Part shown: piece by piece, positions 26,110 to 34,520 of the stretch | Layout: every line of letters begins with the position of its first letter | Numbering within the stretch: position 1 is the stretch's first letter | DNA from: Actinomycetota bacterium | GTDB lineage: Bacteria > Actinomycetota > Thermoleophilia > Gaiellales > Gaiellaceae | Reading direction: 5' to 3' | NCBI GenBank assembly: GCA_005884005.1 | Contig: VAWI01000061.1 | Span: 1 to 64,000, forward strand | DNA length: 64,000 nt | Position numbers and translations under genes: made by a program | The notes under the pieces: model-generated | What the model was told of the DNA's origin: nothing | The model's database searches: none | The model's input: the letters and a program-made list of their open reading frames with translations, nothing else

Positions 26110-26411
26110 TGGCCCCCCGAAAACGCAGGTTCAGCGAAGAGCCGTTCGGCCCGACTATCGAGAAGCTGATGGACGAGACCGGCGTGACCTACCGGGCGCT
26201 CGCCGACAAGACGAAGCTCTCCGCCGGCTATCTGAACCATCTCGTGCACGGGAATCGCCCCGTCCCGTCCGACGACGTCATGCGCACGCTGGCAAAGGCG
26301 CTCGGCGTCGAGCCGGAGCACTTCCGTGAGTACCGCCTGCGCGTGATCACCGAGCGCCTCGAGGCGATGCCGGATCTGATCGACCGCCTCTACAAGCGCC
26401 TGCGCAAGTAG
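26109..26411 (+). CDS. XRE-family helix-turn-helix protein
   Basis: This 100-residue DNA-binding protein has a Cro/CI HTH: LMDETGVTYRALADKTKLSAGYLNHLVHGNRPVPSDDVMRTLAKALGV, split into recognisable helices, followed by a basic C-terminal helix (YKRLRK). GTG 26109 shares its G with the proS stop codon, so it is read with proS. No ligand-binding domain is present. Its target is unknown. Confidence 0.82.
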   Translation: MAPRKRRFSEEPFGPTIEKLMDETGVTYRALADKTKLSAGYLNHLVHGNRPVPSDDVMRTLAKALGVEPEHFREYRLRVITERLEAMPDLIDRLYKRLRK

Positions 26412-26420
26412 CGCGTCCAG

Positions 26421-26495
26421 TCGGGGTGCCCGGATTTGAACCGGGGACCTCTTGTCCCCCAGACAAGCGCGCTAACCAGGCTGCGCCACACCCCG
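26421..26495 (-). tRNA. tRNA-Pro (GGG anticodon)
   Basis: On the reverse strand the 75-nt sequence folds as a cloverleaf. The acceptor stem CGGGGTG pairs with CACCCCG, the discriminator is A, the anticodon stem CTTGT/ACAAG closes the loop CTGGGGG (anticodon GGG, Pro), and the T loop GGTTCAAATCC is normal. CCA is not encoded. A -10 box TAAGGT (26506-26511, reverse strand) lies about 10 nt upstream. This promoter and the first bases of the tRNA are duplicated at 26585-26627. Confidence 0.95.
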
Positions 26496-26703
26496 TCGTA
26501 CTCCCACCTTATCGCCACCCGGGGTTAGCGGCCGCCCGAGTGAATCGGGCGGCCTCTTAGGAGGCATCGCGAGCGATGCCTCTGCAGGCTGCGCCACACC
26601 CCGTCGTACTCCCACTTTATCGCCACCGGGGTTAGCGGCCGCCCGAGTGAATCGGGCGGCCGCTTAGGAGGCATCGCAAGCGAAGCCTCTGCGGGCTGCG
26701 CCA
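26477..26703 (+). repeat. two-unit tandem repeat capturing the tRNA-Pro promoter and 5' end
   Basis: The 43-bp block 26477-26519 (5' part and promoter of tRNA-Pro) recurs at 26585-26627, 108 bp later, with one substitution. Each copy is followed by the repeat element: perfect hairpin GGCCGCCCG/CGGGCGGCC and then GGCATCGC-hairpin. A third head, truncated to GGCTGCGCCA, begins at 26694, 107 bp on. The period equals that of the murA array although the captured sequence is unrelated. The hairpin-2 arm of unit 2 is mutated (GCGAAGCC). Confidence 0.9.
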
Positions 26704-26728
26704 GGCCGATCGCGGCGCTAGCCGTGTT

Positions 26729-27739
26729 CTAGCGCTTGATGACTTCAGCCGAGCAGCCGGCCACGAGCGCCGCGAAGACGTCCCCTTCCTCGACGCCGCG
26801 CAGCGAGGGGTGCTCGAGGTCGATCTCGATCGCGTTCCACTCGTCGAGGCCGAGCGACGCGCCGCCCTCGTCGGATCCGAAGCAGAACAGCGAGTCGACC
26901 GAGACGACGTTGCGGCGCCCGGTGCTCCGCCGGGCGATGCCTTCCAGCTCACGCAGCTCCTCGAGCGGGTCGATGCGGACATTTGAGTCGGAGCCGATGC
27001 AGATGCCGATTCCGCGCTCGCAGAGCCGCTCGACCGGCGCGAACCCGTCGCCGAGGTTGGCTTCGGTCGTGGGGCAGAGGCAGACTCGGGCGCCCGCTGC
27101 CGCGATCAGGTCGAGCTCGTGGTCGTCGGCGTGCGTCGCGTGGACGACTGTCGTACGTAGTCCCAGACAGCCGCAGTCGGCGAGGAGCTCGATCGGCCGG
27201 ACGCCATGCTCCGCCAGGCACTCTTCGATCTCTCGCGGCTGCTCGTCGGCGTGCACGTGCAGCGGCAGGCCTTCGCGCTCGGCGTAACCGGCCAGGTCCT
27301 CGAGCCAGGCACGGGGACATGCCCGAACGGAGTGGGGGGCGATGCCGACCCGGATGCCCCGCTCGCGCAGCGACTCGAGTTGACGCAGGTAATCGGTCGG
27401 GTTCTCCTGGCGGAAGCGCTCGATCCCGCCGCGCGCGTAGGCCGCGAAGAGCAGGACAAAAGCGATCCCGGCCTCATCGGCAGCCTCGGCGGCCGCAAGA
27501 GCCTCCTCGAGCCCGAGGTAGTGGAACTCACCGACCGCCGTATAGCCGGCGCCGAGCTGCTCGCGATAGACGTCGAGGTAGTCCTTCCGGACCTGTCCAG
27601 GTGCCAGGCGTGAGGCCACGTCCAGCATGGACGCGCGCCACGACCAGAAGTCGCCGCCCTCGGTGCGGCCCCGCAAGGCGCGCTGAAACGCATGACTGTG
27701 GGCGTTCACAAACCCCGGGAGCGTGAGCCGCTCGGCCAC
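26729..27739 (-). CDS. hutF: amidohydrolase, formimidoylglutamate deiminase (HutF)-like
   Basis: HutF hydrolyses N-formimino-L-glutamate in histidine degradation. The 336-residue protein carries the cytosine-deaminase-clan metal motifs in HutF form: VNAHSHAFQRALRG, GEFHYLG, APHSVRA, HVHADEQPREIEECL, VHATHADD, CPTTEANLGDG and IGSDSNVRIDPLEELRELE. It is about 100 residues shorter than typical HutF because it begins directly at the first metal motif, lacking most of the N-terminal beta-sandwich half. GTG 27739 is 17 bp from the divergent pgsA start. No hutHUI genes are nearby, so a related deaminase role is possible. Confidence 0.8.
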   Translation of the reverse strand: MAERLTLPGFVNAHSHAFQRALRGRTEGGDFWSWRASMLDVASRLAPGQVRKDYLDVYREQLGAGYTAVGEFHYLGLEEALAAAEAADEAGIAFVLLFAAYARGGIERFRQENPTDYLRQLESLRERGIRVGIAPHSVRACPRAWLEDLAGYAEREGLPLHVHADEQPREIEECLAEHGVRPIELLADCGCLGLRTTVVHATHADDHELDLIAAAGARVCLCPTTEANLGDGFAPVERLCERGIGICIGSDSNVRIDPLEELRELEGIARRSTGRRNVVSVDSLFCFGSDEGGASLGLDEWNAIEIDLEHPSLRGVEEGDVFAALVAGCSAEVIKR

Positions 27740-27744
27740 CGCCG

Positions 27745-27750
27745 TATCCT
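27745..27750 (+). promoter_or_regulatory. -10 box of pgsA
   Basis: TATCCT ends 6 nt before the pgsA ATG at 27757. On the reverse strand AAGGAT (27746-27751) is a weaker -10 ending 6 nt before the hutF GTG at 27739, so the divergent promoters overlap. Confidence 0.5.
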
Positions 27751-27756
27751 TTCAGC

Positions 27757-28308
27757 ATGGCCGCGCGTGCTGTGCCCGCTCCGCTGGCAGCGATCCCGAA
27801 CGTCCTCACGATCGGCCGTCTGATTCTGATCCCGGTCTTCGTGACGCTGGTCCTCGTCTCCGATGGCGGCCACAGCTGGGCGGCGGCGATCGTCTTCGGT
27901 GTCGCCGGCGTCACCGATCAGGTCGACGGGTGGCTGGCGCGCCGCTGGCGGGTCGAGTCGGGGTTCGGCAAGGTCGCCGATCCGCTCGCCGACCGGCTGA
28001 TGATCGACGCGGCCGTCATCCTCCTCTGGCACGCCGGCCGCCTCCCGTGGGTCGCGCTCGCGATCCCGGCGCGTGATTTGGCGCTGATTGCTGGGTACAG
28101 GCTGGTCGTGGGACGGGGGTACGAGCTCGCGGTCAACCTCGCCGGCAAGGCGGCGACCTGGCTCCTCTACGCCTCCCTCGCCTTCATCATGGTCACCCGG
28201 CCGGCGACCGACTGGCCGCGCTGGCTTTTCTGGGCCGGCTTCGCGCTGGCCGCGCTCTCCCTCGTAGGCTACGTCGCGAAAGCGAGACGAGAGGTGGTGG
28301 AGGCGTGA
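27757..28308 (+). CDS. pgsA: CDP-alcohol phosphatidyltransferase (phosphatidylglycerophosphate synthase-like)
   Basis: This enzyme transfers a phosphatidyl group from CDP-diacylglycerol to an alcohol such as glycerol 3-phosphate. The 183-residue membrane protein has several spans and the complete signature D-x2-D-G-x2-A-R-x8-G-x3-D-x3-[12 protein letters not shown] then [12 protein letters not shown]. The exact acceptor is not readable from sequence; PgsA is the most common identity for this length. Leaderless start by TATCCT. It overlaps the next gene as GTGA. Confidence 0.85.
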   Translation: MAARAVPAPLAAIPNVLTIGRLILIPVFVTLVLVSDGGHSWAAAIVFGVAGVTDQVDGWLARRWRVESGFGKVADPLADRLMIDAAVILLWHAGRLPWVALAIPARDLALIAGYRLVVGRGYELAVNLAGKAATWLLYASLAFIMVTRPATDWPRWLFWAGFALAALSLVGYVAKARREVVEA

Positions 28309-30812
28309 AAGCGGTCGTGATGGCCGGCGGCGAGGGCACGCGCCTGCGCCCGCTCACCTCGAACCAACCTAAGCCGATGGTTCCGGTCGTCGGCAAGCCG
28401 TGCATGGAACACATCGTCGACCTCCTCCGCGGTCATGGGATGGAGGACGTGATCGTCACCGTCGCCTTCCTGCCGCAGGCGATCCGCAGCTACTTCGGCG
28501 ACGGCGAGTCCCTCGGCGTCAACATCGAGTACTCGGTCGAGGAGTCGCCGCTCGGCACGGCCGGCTCGGTCCGCCTCGCGAGCGGGAAGCTCGACGACAC
28601 CTTCGTCGTCATCTCCGGCGACGCGCTCACGGACGTGAACCTGCAGAAGATCGTGGACTTTCACCGCAAGAAGGAAGCCGCGGTCACGATCGGGCTCAAG
28701 TCGGTCGAGAACCCGCTCGAGTTCGGGATCGTGGTCACAGACGACGAGGGCCGGATCGAGCGCTTCCTGGAGAAGCCCTCCTGGGGGCAGGTGTTCTCGG
28801 ACACGATCAACACCGGCATCTACGTCCTCGAGCCGGAGGTCCTCCGCCACGTGCCCACGGACCGGCCCTATGACTTCTCGAAGGAGCTCTTCCCGCTGCT
28901 GCTCGAGATGGGGCGCCCGCTCTACGGGTACGTCTTCGACGAGTACTGGCAGGACATCGGCAACCTCGACCAGTTCCGGCAGGCGAACTTCGACGCGCTG
29001 GACGGAGCAGTGAGCCTGAACATCCCCGGCATTCGCCTGCGCGGGAACGTCTGGCTGGGCGAGGGTGTCGAGCTCGATGACCTCGAGCAGATCGAGGCGC
29101 CGGCGTTCGTCGGCAACTACACGCGCATCGGCCTGGGAGCGACGGTGGCCCCGTACTCGGTGCTCGGCGCTAGCGTAACCCTCCGCGAGCAGGCGCGGAC
29201 AAGCCGGAGCGTTGTCGATTCCTCGACCTACATCGGCCGCAGCGCCGTGATCGAGGGCGCGATCGTCGGCCGGGGCTGCGACATCGGGACGCACGTCCTC
29301 GTCAAAGAGGGTGCGGCAATCGGCGACGAGGTTGCCCTCGGCGCACAGAGCATCGTCCACCCCGGCGTCCGGATCTATCCGTACAAGGAAGTCGAAACCG
29401 GCTCCGAGGTGACGGAGAGCCTGATCTTCGAGGCACGCGCGGCCTCGCGCCTTTGGAGCCGCGAGGGCGTCTCAGGGCTGATCAACGTCGACGTCACGCC
29501 CGAGGTCGCGGTCCGCCTCGCGGCCGCCCTCGGAACGGTGCTGAAGCGCGGCGATCGGGTGGTCTGCAGCCGCGACGCGCCGCCCGGTTGCCGAATGATC
29601 AAGCGGGCGATGATCGCCGGACTCAACTCGACGGGGGTCGACGTGGCCGACCTGCGCGTGCTGCCCGCCGCCGTCAACCGGCACCTGTTGAAGACGGAGA
29701 GCTTCGACGCAGGCTTCCACGTCGGGATCAGCTACACCGATCCAGAGGTCGTCGAGATCAATTTCTTCGAGTACCCGGGCATCCAGCTCACCTCCCCGAT
29801 GCAGAAGGAGATGGAGAAGCACTTCACACGCCTCGAGCTCCGCCGCGCAGCTCACAACGCCGTCGGCAGCGTCAGCTACCCGGCCCGCGTGCGCGAGACC
29901 TACGCGCAGGACCTGCTGGCGACGCTCGACCGCACCGCGATTCGCGAGCGCGCTTTCCGGATCGTCGTCGACTATGGCTACTCGGCTGCGTCGTACGTGC
30001 TTCCGCTGGTGCTCGGACCGCTTGGCATCGAGGCGATCAGCGCGCACGCGTTCGTCGCCGACTCCGCCGCCGCCGGCTCCTCGACCCTGCGCGAGTCGAT
30101 CGGCCAGGCGAAGCGGCTCGTTCCCGCCGTCGGAGCCGATTTCGGCGCGGCCTTCGATCGGGCGGCCGAGCGGCTCTTCCTGATCGACGAGCGGGGCCGT
30201 GAGATCGCGGTCGAGCAGACGCTGCTTCTCTTCTTGCGTCTGCTCGGCTCGAACGGCAGGCGCGGAAAGCTGGCATTTCCGATCACGGTTACGAGCGAGG
30301 TCGACCGGATGGCCAAAGGCACCGGGCTCGAGGTCGTTCGGACGCCTGCGAGCCTGGCCGAGCTGACGCAGTACGCGGCCCAGGACGGCGTCGTGTTCGC
30401 CGGCGCGCTGGGCGGCGGCTACGTCTTCCCCGAGTTCCTCCCTGCCTACGACGCTGTGGCAAGCCTCTGCAAGCTGCTCGAGCTCCTTGCGCCGACGAGA
30501 CGGGCGATCTCGGAGCTCGTCGGCGAGCTGCCCGTCTCAACGCTCGTTCACCGCCAGCTCCCGTGCCCCTGGGCGATGAAGGGGCTCGTGATGCGCGTCC
30601 TCAGCGAGCGGTTGCGCGACCGGAAGCTCGATCTCACCGACGGAATCAAGGTTTTCGAGAAACGCGGCTGGGCTCAGGTGCTGCCCGATCCTGACGAGCC
30701 CTTCGTGCACATCTACGCCGAGGGGAAGACGGAAGAAGACTCTCAAGCGCTCGAGGCCGAGCTGCATGCGCTCGTCGAGGAGATCATGCAAACCGAGCAG
30801 GCGACGACGTAA
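28305..30812 (+). CDS. sugar nucleotidyltransferase fused to a phosphomannomutase-like domain
   Basis: This 835-residue protein has three parts. Residues 1-235 form a nucleotidyltransferase ([42 protein letters not shown]), as in mannose-1-phosphate guanylyltransferase. Residues 250-370 are a left-handed beta-helix. The rest is an alpha-D-phosphohexomutase fold. In the latter, the phosphoserine loop reads [15 protein letters not shown] and the usual DGDxDR metal loop reads [12 protein letters not shown], so the catalytic Ser and two Asp are gone. The mutase part is probably non-catalytic. The family is known in actinobacteria and cyanobacteria. GDP-mannose synthesis is the likely role. Confidence 0.85.
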   Translation: MKAVVMAGGEGTRLRPLTSNQPKPMVPVVGKPCMEHIVDLLRGHGMEDVIVTVAFLPQAIRSYFGDGESLGVNIEYSVEESPLGTAGSVRLASGKLDDTFVVISGDALTDVNLQKIVDFHRKKEAAVTIGLKSVENPLEFGIVVTDDEGRIERFLEKPSWGQVFSDTINTGIYVLEPEVLRHVPTDRPYDFSKELFPLLLEMGRPLYGYVFDEYWQDIGNLDQFRQANFDALDGAVSLNIPGIRLRGNVWLGEGVELDDLEQIEAPAFVGNYTRIGLGATVAPYSVLGASVTLREQARTSRSVVDSSTYIGRSAVIEGAIVGRGCDIGTHVLVKEGAAIGDEVALGAQSIVHPGVRIYPYKEVETGSEVTESLIFEARAASRLWSREGVSGLINVDVTPEVAVRLAAALGTVLKRGDRVVCSRDAPPGCRMIKRAMIAGLNSTGVDVADLRVLPAAVNRHLLKTESFDAGFHVGISYTDPEVVEINFFEYPGIQLTSPMQKEMEKHFTRLELRRAAHNAVGSVSYPARVRETYAQDLLATLDRTAIRERAFRIVVDYGYSAASYVLPLVLGPLGIEAISAHAFVADSAAAGSSTLRESIGQAKRLVPAVGADFGAAFDRAAERLFLIDERGREIAVEQTLLLFLRLLGSNGRRGKLAFPITVTSEVDRMAKGTGLEVVRTPASLAELTQYAAQDGVVFAGALGGGYVFPEFLPAYDAVASLCKLLELLAPTRRAISELVGELPVSTLVHRQLPCPWAMKGLVMRVLSERLRDRKLDLTDGIKVFEKRGWAQVLPDPDEPFVHIYAEGKTEEDSQALEAELHALVEEIMQTEQATT

Positions 30813-30865
30813 GACTTGGAGCGCCTAGGCGCGACCCGGGACAACGGTATAACCTCAAGTACAGG

Positions 30866-30894
30866 TTGACCCTTCGTCGGCCTGTTGGTTTACT
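30866..30894 (+). promoter_or_regulatory. promoter of the RsiG-like/garA/ftsR/apt unit
   Basis: TTGACC (30866-30871) and TTTACT (30889-30894) are separated by 17 nt. A second possible -10 (TATAAC, 30848-30853) lies upstream. The leader would be about 30 nt, ending at TTG 30931. Confidence 0.5.
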
Positions 30895-30930
30895 TCGTTG
30901 ACCCGTCACCTCGACTGAAAGGGCGTCCTT

Positions 30931-31185
30931 TTGGAACCTCTACCTGATCTCGGATCACTATCCGACGACGACCTCAAGAAGGAGATCGACCAGCTCAAAG
31001 AACAGGAGCGGGAGATCTCCTACCAGCGCCGGATCCTGCACGGCAAGATCGACATCCTGCGCGCGGAGCTCGTCGCGCGGCTACAGAAGACGGGCGGCAA
31101 GGGCGTGCTTGACAGCGTCGACGTCGAGTCGCTGACGGCGATCCTCGCGGGGAAGGCGACCCCGCCGGACCAAGGTGATTCTTGA
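30931..31185 (+). CDS. RsiG-like coiled-coil protein with a c-di-GMP-binding motif
   Basis: This 84-residue helical protein contains LKEQEREISYQRRILHGKID, which matches the RsiG signature E-x3-S-x2-R-x3-Q-x3-D at E26, S30, R33 and D41, with His37 in the Gln position. In Streptomyces RsiG, an anti-sigma factor of WhiG, two such helices in one chain bind a c-di-GMP dimer. Forms with one motif act as homodimers. Only one motif is present here, so the homodimer type is expected. The cognate sigma factor is not adjacent. TTG start; the stop overlaps the FHA gene as TTGA. Confidence 0.7.
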   Translation: MEPLPDLGSLSDDDLKKEIDQLKEQEREISYQRRILHGKIDILRAELVARLQKTGGKGVLDSVDVESLTAILAGKATPPDQGDS

Positions 31186-31649
31186 GCTTCGTCTACTGCC
31201 CGGAGTGCGGTTTCCAGAACCCGGAAGCCGCGAATTACTGCTCGAAGTGCGGGGCGCTGCTCGTCAAGGACGAGGGCGGCGCCGAGACGACGCAGACCTA
31301 TACCCCTGAGGAGATCGCGGTCGAGGACGGCCCCCTCGATGAGATCGCGGCGGAGGGACCAGCCCTCGTCGTCCGCTCGGGCGGGGGTCGGGCGGGCGAG
31401 CACTTCAGCCCACAGAGCGACCGCACCACAATCGGCCGATCGCCCGACAACGACGTCTTCCTCGACGACGTCACGGTCTCCCGAAAGCACGCCGTGCTCG
31501 TTCAATCCGCCGGCGAGTTTCGGATCGAGGACCTCGGCAGTCTGAACGGCACGTTCGTCAACCGCAGGCGGATCGATTCGGCAACTCGACTCGAAAGCGG
31601 CGACGAGGTGCAGATCGGCAAGTATCGACTGAGCTTCATCAGCAAGTGA
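31182..31649 (+). CDS. garA: GarA/OdhI-type FHA protein with N-terminal zinc ribbon
   Basis: This 155-residue protein starts with a double-CxxC zinc ribbon (CPECGFQNPEAANYCSKCG), followed by ETTQTY, which corresponds to the kinase-phosphorylated ETT motif of GarA/OdhI, and a C-terminal FHA domain (TTIGRSPDNDVFLDDVTVSRKHA, LGSLNGTFVNRRRI). In mycobacteria and corynebacteria the unphosphorylated protein inhibits 2-oxoglutarate dehydrogenase and related enzymes; the phosphorylated tail folds back on the FHA. The neighbour ftsR is the same as in those genera, supporting orthology. The zinc ribbon is an addition. Confidence 0.85.
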   Translation: MSFVYCPECGFQNPEAANYCSKCGALLVKDEGGAETTQTYTPEEIAVEDGPLDEIAAEGPALVVRSGGGRAGEHFSPQSDRTTIGRSPDNDVFLDDVTVSRKHAVLVQSAGEFRIEDLGSLNGTFVNRRRIDSATRLESGDEVQIGKYRLSFISK

Positions 31650-32338
31650 GCACCCCGGCCAAAGCCTCCCCGACCCAACGGCTGCTGACGATCGGCACCG
31701 TCGCACGGCGCCTGCAGGAGGAGTTCCCTGAGATCTCGATCTCGAAGATCCGTTATCTCGAAGATCAAGGCCTGCTCGCGCCGCGGCGGACTCAGGGCGG
31801 CTACCGGCTCTTCAGCGAGGAGGACGTCGAGCGCCTAGAGACGATCTTGCGCCTCCAGCGTGACGAGTTTCTTCCGCTGCGGGTGATCCGCGAGGAGCTC
31901 TCGTCGCCGGGCGCGGTGAAAGGGGCCAAGAAACGGCGAGGCGGCCTCTCGGCGGCCGAACATGAGCTCGATGTCGGCGAGCTTTGCGAACGTGCCGGGG
32001 TGACTCCCTCGCTCGCCCGCGAGCTCGAGGAATTCGGTCTCCTGGCTCCGAGGACCGACAACGGCACCAAGCTCTACGGCGAAGGCGACGCCGATGTCGC
32101 GGCGACGTGCGCGAAGCTCGCGCGCTACGGCATCTCGGCGCGCCACCTGCGAACCTTCCGGACTGCAGCCGATCGTGAGGCGGGGCTGCTGGAACAGATC
32201 GTCTCGCCGGCTCTTCGCTCTCGCAACCCGGAGCGCCGGCAGGCAGGCCTTGACGAGCTACAGAGCCTCGCGGAGCTGGCGCAGGAGCTCTCCCAGCTCC
32301 TCTTCTGGCGGGACCTGAAGCAGCTCGCCGACCGCTGA
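31646..32338 (+). CDS. ftsR: MerR-family regulator, FtsR type
   Basis: This 230-residue regulator has an N-terminal MerR winged helix: LTIGTVARRLQEEFPEISISKIRYLEDQGLL, then RTQGGYRLFSEEDVERLE. A second HTH-like region (ELDVGELCERAGVTPSLARELEEFGLL) and helical C-terminal part follow. This layout and the position next to garA match FtsR of corynebacteria and Rv1828 of mycobacteria, which activate ftsZ. GTG 31646 overlaps the garA stop (GTGA). Confidence 0.85.
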   Translation: MSTPAKASPTQRLLTIGTVARRLQEEFPEISISKIRYLEDQGLLAPRRTQGGYRLFSEEDVERLETILRLQRDEFLPLRVIREELSSPGAVKGAKKRRGGLSAAEHELDVGELCERAGVTPSLARELEEFGLLAPRTDNGTKLYGEGDADVAATCAKLARYGISARHLRTFRTAADREAGLLEQIVSPALRSRNPERRQAGLDELQSLAELAQELSQLLFWRDLKQLADR

Positions 32339-32856
32339 TGGCGATCGATCTCAAAGAACGAGTCCGAGACGTGCCGGACTGGCCCGAGCAGGGAGTCGTC
32401 TTCCGCGACATCACACCGCTTCTTCGCGACCCGGAAGCGCTCGACCAGACCGTGCACGAGCTGGCGGAGTGGGGGAAGGACCGGCGACCCGACGTCGTCC
32501 TTGGGGCCGAGGCCCGCGGCTTCATCCTCGGTGCGGCGATCGCGCGCGAGATTGGCTGTGGCTTCGTCCCGGCGAGACGTCCCGGCAAGCTGCCACCGGA
32601 GACGATCGGCGCCACCTACGCGCTCGAGTACGGCGAGAATACGCTCGAGTTGCATCCGGAGACGATCCGGAATGGCGACCGCGTACTGATTCACGACGAT
32701 GTGCTCGCGACCGGCGGCACCGTCGAGGCAATCGCCGGCCTGGTCGAAAGCCTCGGCGCCGAGGTGGTCGGGGTGGCCTTCATCATCGAGTTGACGTTCC
32801 TCGGCGGCCGCGAACGCCTGCAGACGTACGACTTTCACGCCCTGATCGCGTACTAA
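32338..32856 (+). CDS. apt: adenine phosphoribosyltransferase
   Basis: APT salvages adenine to AMP with PRPP. The 172-residue protein has VRDVPDWPEQGVVFRDITPLLRDPEA, VVLGAEARGFILGAAIA, FVPARRPGKLP and the PRPP loop VLIHDDVLATGGTVEA. Length is normal. The ATG overlaps the ftsR stop (TGATG), so it is the last gene of the unit starting at 30931. Confidence 0.95.
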   Translation: MAIDLKERVRDVPDWPEQGVVFRDITPLLRDPEALDQTVHELAEWGKDRRPDVVLGAEARGFILGAAIAREIGCGFVPARRPGKLPPETIGATYALEYGENTLELHPETIRNGDRVLIHDDVLATGGTVEAIAGLVESLGAEVVGVAFIIELTFLGGRERLQTYDFHALIAY

Positions 32857-32897
32857 TACTCACAAGTCCCGTCCGGGCGGCCGATTACAAAGGGGCA

Positions 32898-33503
32898 ATG
32901 TACGACCGTCTGACGACTCAGTACACGTTCGCCTGTCCCGGGCAGGGCGATACGCGGATCGCTCTCTCGAGCTTCCGCCGACTGGAACGACTGCCCGGCG
33001 CGGCGCATCCCGCTGTTTTTCGCGTTCGCTTCGAGTGTGGGTGCGGTCAGGAGCATCCCGGCCTCGTCACCCACGCGGAGCTCGACTGGGCACCGCTGGG
33101 GCTCGGCGGCGACGTCTCGTTCCTGAACCTGATGACTGCTCGCCGCGAGCCGCTGGAGGAGGAGCTGGCGGGCGTGGCCGCGACCAGGATTGGAGCGGGG
33201 GAGTGGCCGTGGAGCTTCTTCTGCTATCCGGAGAACCAGCGGCGGCCGGTTTTTCCGTCGTCGTTCTTCCTGCTGGCGCCGTCGGGGCCGCCCGGCATCG
33301 TCGGCGTTGCGGTGCGCTGCCCGGTTTGCGATTCAACGTCGATCAACCTCGTCTCCGAGCAGCACGTCGACCTGCCGTTCCACAACGATGCCGAAATCGG
33401 CGTCGTCGAGCACGTTTTCGACGCAGATGTGGCCCGCGCTGCGGAGGAGTTCGCTGCAGAGCTCGATTCGGCTCAGTTCGACGCCCGGCGGCTCGCGCTC
33501 TGA
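32898..33503 (+). CDS. conserved hypothetical zinc-ribbon-like protein
   Basis: This 201-residue soluble protein starts MYDRLTTQYTFACPGQGDTR. It has two Cys clusters, ECGCGQEHPG (about residues 49-56) and RCPVCDSTS (about 144-152), with His residues nearby (VSEQHVDLPFHND), suggesting one or two metal sites. No catalytic family is recognised. It follows apt by 41 nt with AAAGGGG just before ATG 32898. The function is unknown. Confidence 0.65.
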   Translation: MYDRLTTQYTFACPGQGDTRIALSSFRRLERLPGAAHPAVFRVRFECGCGQEHPGLVTHAELDWAPLGLGGDVSFLNLMTARREPLEEELAGVAATRIGAGEWPWSFFCYPENQRRPVFPSSFFLLAPSGPPGIVGVAVRCPVCDSTSINLVSEQHVDLPFHNDAEIGVVEHVFDADVARAAEEFAAELDSAQFDARRLAL

Positions 33504-33583
33504 GGCGTCGCTGGCTCGCCGCGCCCGAGCTCGAATAGTTTCGCGACAGTCAGGGTAACCGCCCTCGAGGAGGTGGTGCCCCG

Positions 33584-34141
33584 ATGTATGGATTGACCCG
33601 TGCAACCGTCACGCTGATCTCGGCCGCGATCGCGGGACTCCTGATCTGGCTCGCGACCCAGATCGGCAGCGGCTCGAACGGCGAGTACTGGGCTACCTAC
33701 GGCCTGGTGGCTGCCGCCGGCCTGGTGATGGCGCTCTCGCAGTTGCTTGGCGGCTGGACGAAGTGGGGGTGGCCGCGAATCTCGATCAGCGTCTTGCTGT
33801 GGGCGTTCATCCCGGTCGCGATCGTCGTCCTCTGGATCGTGATCTTCCACCAGCCACACCATGGGCTCGGCCGCAACCACATCCGCAAATGGTCGAACGA
33901 CATCGGCATCGACGGTCTCGTCAAGGACTTCAAGGATTACGTCGCCGTACTCTCCTTCGGCCTCGGGCTTGTGTTCGGCTATAGCTTCGACACGACGGGG
34001 CCGATCGTCCATCGCGGCCGCGGCGAGGCGCCCGCACGACCGCCCGTGGCCGAGCGAGCAGAGCCTGCGCCCACGCGCGACGCGCCTGCGCCCCCGCGCG
34101 ACGCACCCCCGGAACAGGAGGCTCACTCCGGTCAGGGATGA
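33584..34141 (+). CDS. hypothetical membrane protein with Pro-rich cytosolic tail
   Basis: This 185-residue protein has four hydrophobic segments (about residues 7-25, 38-57, 66-88 and 118-135) and a charged loop, HQPHHGLGRNHIRKWSNDIG, before the last. The C-terminal 45 residues are Pro/Arg/Ala rich (APTRDAPAPPRDAPPEQE) with a repeated RDAPxPP unit. ATG 33584 has a good Shine-Dalgarno sequence (GGAGGTGG). I do not recognise the family; its function is unknown. Confidence 0.7.
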   Translation: MYGLTRATVTLISAAIAGLLIWLATQIGSGSNGEYWATYGLVAAAGLVMALSQLLGGWTKWGWPRISISVLLWAFIPVAIVVLWIVIFHQPHHGLGRNHIRKWSNDIGIDGLVKDFKDYVAVLSFGLGLVFGYSFDTTGPIVHRGRGEAPARPPVAERAEPAPTRDAPAPPRDAPPEQEAHSGQG

Positions 34142-34174
34142 GGCAGCGGCGGGGTCCGGGCGATACTCCTTTGC

Positions 34175-34372
34175 ATGAGCCCCGCAGCCCACGGCCGCTT
34201 CGTCTCTCGAGGTCCGAGCCTGCTGATCGCGCACTGTGCCGCACTCGATTGCGAGGAGCGTCTGCCGGCCACCGATCGTCTGCAACGGCTGATCGGGACC
34301 GACCTCACGCGCCTCTTGCTGGTCGCCTTGGCCGGCGACCACCGCATGGGCTCGCGCCGCGTGGCCGCCTAA
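34175..34372 (+). CDS. small hypothetical protein (65 aa)
   Basis: The ORF starts at ATG 34175, 7 nt after a GATACT box (34162-34167), the same leaderless arrangement as confirmed genes here. The protein has a Cys pair (HCAALDCEERLPATDRL) followed by an amphipathic helix (LIGTDLTRLLLVALAG) and a basic end. The spacing to the promoter and lack of a competing ORF support it. No function is recognised. Confidence 0.5.
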   Translation: MSPAAHGRFVSRGPSLLIAHCAALDCEERLPATDRLQRLIGTDLTRLLLVALAGDHRMGSRRVAA

Positions 34373-34389
34373 TCCAGCTCTTCAGCTCT

Positions 34390-34520
34390 GCGACTTGCGC
34401 CTGACGGCGTATCCCCGGTATCGCTCGCGATGCCGCTTAAGAGGTCGCGCGATTCACTCGCGCGGCCGCTAATCCCGGCTTGTCCGCGGCCGCGAGTTGC
34501 GCCGCCTTACGGCGTATCGC
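34390..34520 (-). repeat. single terminator/hairpin repeat (reverse) with duplicated flank
   Basis: Read on the reverse strand, GGGATTAGCGGCCGCGCGAG..CGCGCGACC and GCGGCATCGCGAGCGATACC (34416-34478) match the repeat family. The 3' coding end of the membrane gene (34492-34519) is partly repeated beyond the element (34390-34414) at an offset of 102-105 bp. So one element sits between two copies of the host gene's 3' end. The stop codon of that gene (34469-34471) is the TAG inside the element. Confidence 0.7.

Noticed and set aside
28269-29360. 363-codon open frame on the - strand
   Set aside because: It is antisense to the nucleotidyltransferase domain at 28305; no recognisable motif.
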